Source of the DNA: Flavobacteriales bacterium
GTDB taxonomy: Bacteria; Bacteroidota; Bacteroidia; Flavobacteriales_D; Sanyastnellaceae
NCBI GenBank assembly: GCA_018402085.1
Contig: JAGYJM010000002.1
Coordinates: forward strand, 310,001 to 374,000
DNA length: 64,000 nucleotides
Reading direction: 5' to 3'
Below are positions 63,014 through 64,000 of this stretch, piece after piece. Positions within the stretch are counted from its first letter, which is position 1; each line of letters opens with the position of its first letter. The translations under genes and the position numbers were made by a program. The notes under the pieces are model-generated. The model made no database searches. It was given only the letters and a program-made list of their open reading frames with translations, and was not told where the DNA came from.

Positions 63014-64000
63014 ATGACAATGCCTGGTGATAACGTACCTTCGAATGTACCATCGATGATGGTGCCATTTTTTATAGCTCTTCGCGATGTGCGCCTCATG
63101 TTCGCCTACCGTGGTCCGCTCAGTGATCACCTCACCGATGGCATTATCAGCATCAGTGAACATACGGTCAGTGGACAAGAGGAGATGTCGCGGGTGAACC
63201 GTAAGGTGTCTTTCCTTCTGGTTGAGTGCTTTCAGAATATCTTAAAGCACGGCGAGAAATCGCCGGATGGTAACTTGCTCAGTGAAAATGCCGTTTTCAG
63301 CTTCAGAGCCTTTGATGACTCGTTCTACATCAACTCGATCAATCCGCTGAAGCCGGAAGATCGCGATCGCCTTGCTGAAATGGTAGAGCGTGTGAACCGG
63401 ATGGACCGGGCAGAACTGAAAACGTTTTATAAGCAGCAGCTCGAAGAGAACGCCATCAGTTCAAAGGGAGGGGCCGGACTCGGTCTTATTGAACTGGCGC
63501 GTAAATCGGGACAGCCTATCCGCTACGATTTTGAAGAAGAGCCTTCCGGAATGCTGTTGTTTCACAATCAGGTATACTTCAGAAAGAACAGCCAACGACC
63601 TGAATTTTCATTCACAGAAGCAACAAAGAAACTTCGCTTTGAATTGATCCGTCACCGTATACTTTTGATTTATAAAGGTGACTTTTCACAAGGGGCGATT
63701 CTCCCCCTTCTTGATATTATTGAATTGAATGTAGGGCGTAACAGCAGCAGTTCTGAAACACGCCGAGTCGGACATGTTCTGATTGAATTGCTTCAGAATA
63801 TAGGATCTCATGCAGCGATTTCGGCTGATGGCACACGTGAGGGTATGCTGGCCATTTCAAGAGAAGCCGGTGCCATGGTGATTCGCACAGTGAATGGCAT
63901 TTCTGAAGATGCCGATCCATCTGCGCTCAAGAAGCGGCTTGATGAATTGAAAAATAAAGACACTCAAACGCTTAAACGCCTCCACCGTGAGCGCTTTAAG
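63014..64000 (+). CDS. SiaB-like (DUF6272-type) protein kinase with two tandem domains, truncated by window end; absent from ORF track
   Basis: Own translation from ATG 63014, open to 64000: KVSFLLVECFQNILKHGEKSPDG ... SSKGGAGLGLIELARKSG ... then VGHVLIELLQNIGSHAAISADGTREGMLAISREAGAMVIRTVNGISEDADPSALKKRLDELK. Confidence 0.7.
   Translation, partial: MTMPGDNVPSNVPSMMVPFFIALRDVRLMFAYRGPLSDHLTDGIISISEHTVSGQEEMSRVNRKVSFLLVECFQNILKHGEKSPDGNLLSENAVFSFRAFDDSFYINSINPLKPEDRDRLAEMVERVNRMDRAELKTFYKQQLEENAISSKGGAGLGLIELARKSGQPIRYDFEEEPSGMLLFHNQVYFRKNSQRPEFSFTEATKKLRFELIRHRILLIYKGDFSQGAILPLLDIIELNVGRNSSSSETRRVGHVLIELLQNIGSHAAISADGTREGMLAISREAGAMVIRTVNGISEDADPSALKKRLDELKNKDTQTLKRLHRERFK

Overview
The window is a chromosomal segment from a Bacteroidota (Flavobacteriales-like) bacterium. 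The basis is T9SS C-terminal sorting domains, SprB repeats, PorP/SprF, GWxTD and DUF4290 proteins, and TAnnTTTG-type promoters. From left to right it holds: a DUF4290 gene and a UvrD/PcrA helicase (minus strand); one long ribosomal superoperon (rpsL-rpsG-fusA-rpsJ ... secY-map-infA-rpmJ-rpsM-rpsK-rpsD-rpoA-rplQ) followed by carA and eno; two convergent T9SS-secreted proteins; a T9SS/gliding-type cassette (PorE-like OmpA protein, PorP/SprF, and a 1965-aa adhesin with about 17 SprB-like repeats); housekeeping and envelope genes (rlmB, GWxTD, BamA-like, OsmC, lipA, gap, lpxH, TlpA-like, lpxK, Nif3-like, coiled-coil zinc-ribbon family, FadL-like, proS, tRNA-Glu, acid phosphatase, msrA); and, cut by the window end, a SiaB-like protein that appears to carry two tandem domains. 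No CRISPR array, prophage or transposase gene was seen. The most unusual signal is a dispersed short palindromic element, C-NNN-GCAAAAGC-N'N'N'-G-GATG. It has 8 strict copies with covarying stem arms; four lie inside genes, three of them in the same frame (xAKAxDx). A ~150-bp nearly fully paired structured intergenic element lies beside one copy. Further points of interest are a zinc-ribbon family protein that lost all four ligand cysteines and the tandem SiaB-like kinase. All calls come from reading the sequence; no database search was run.
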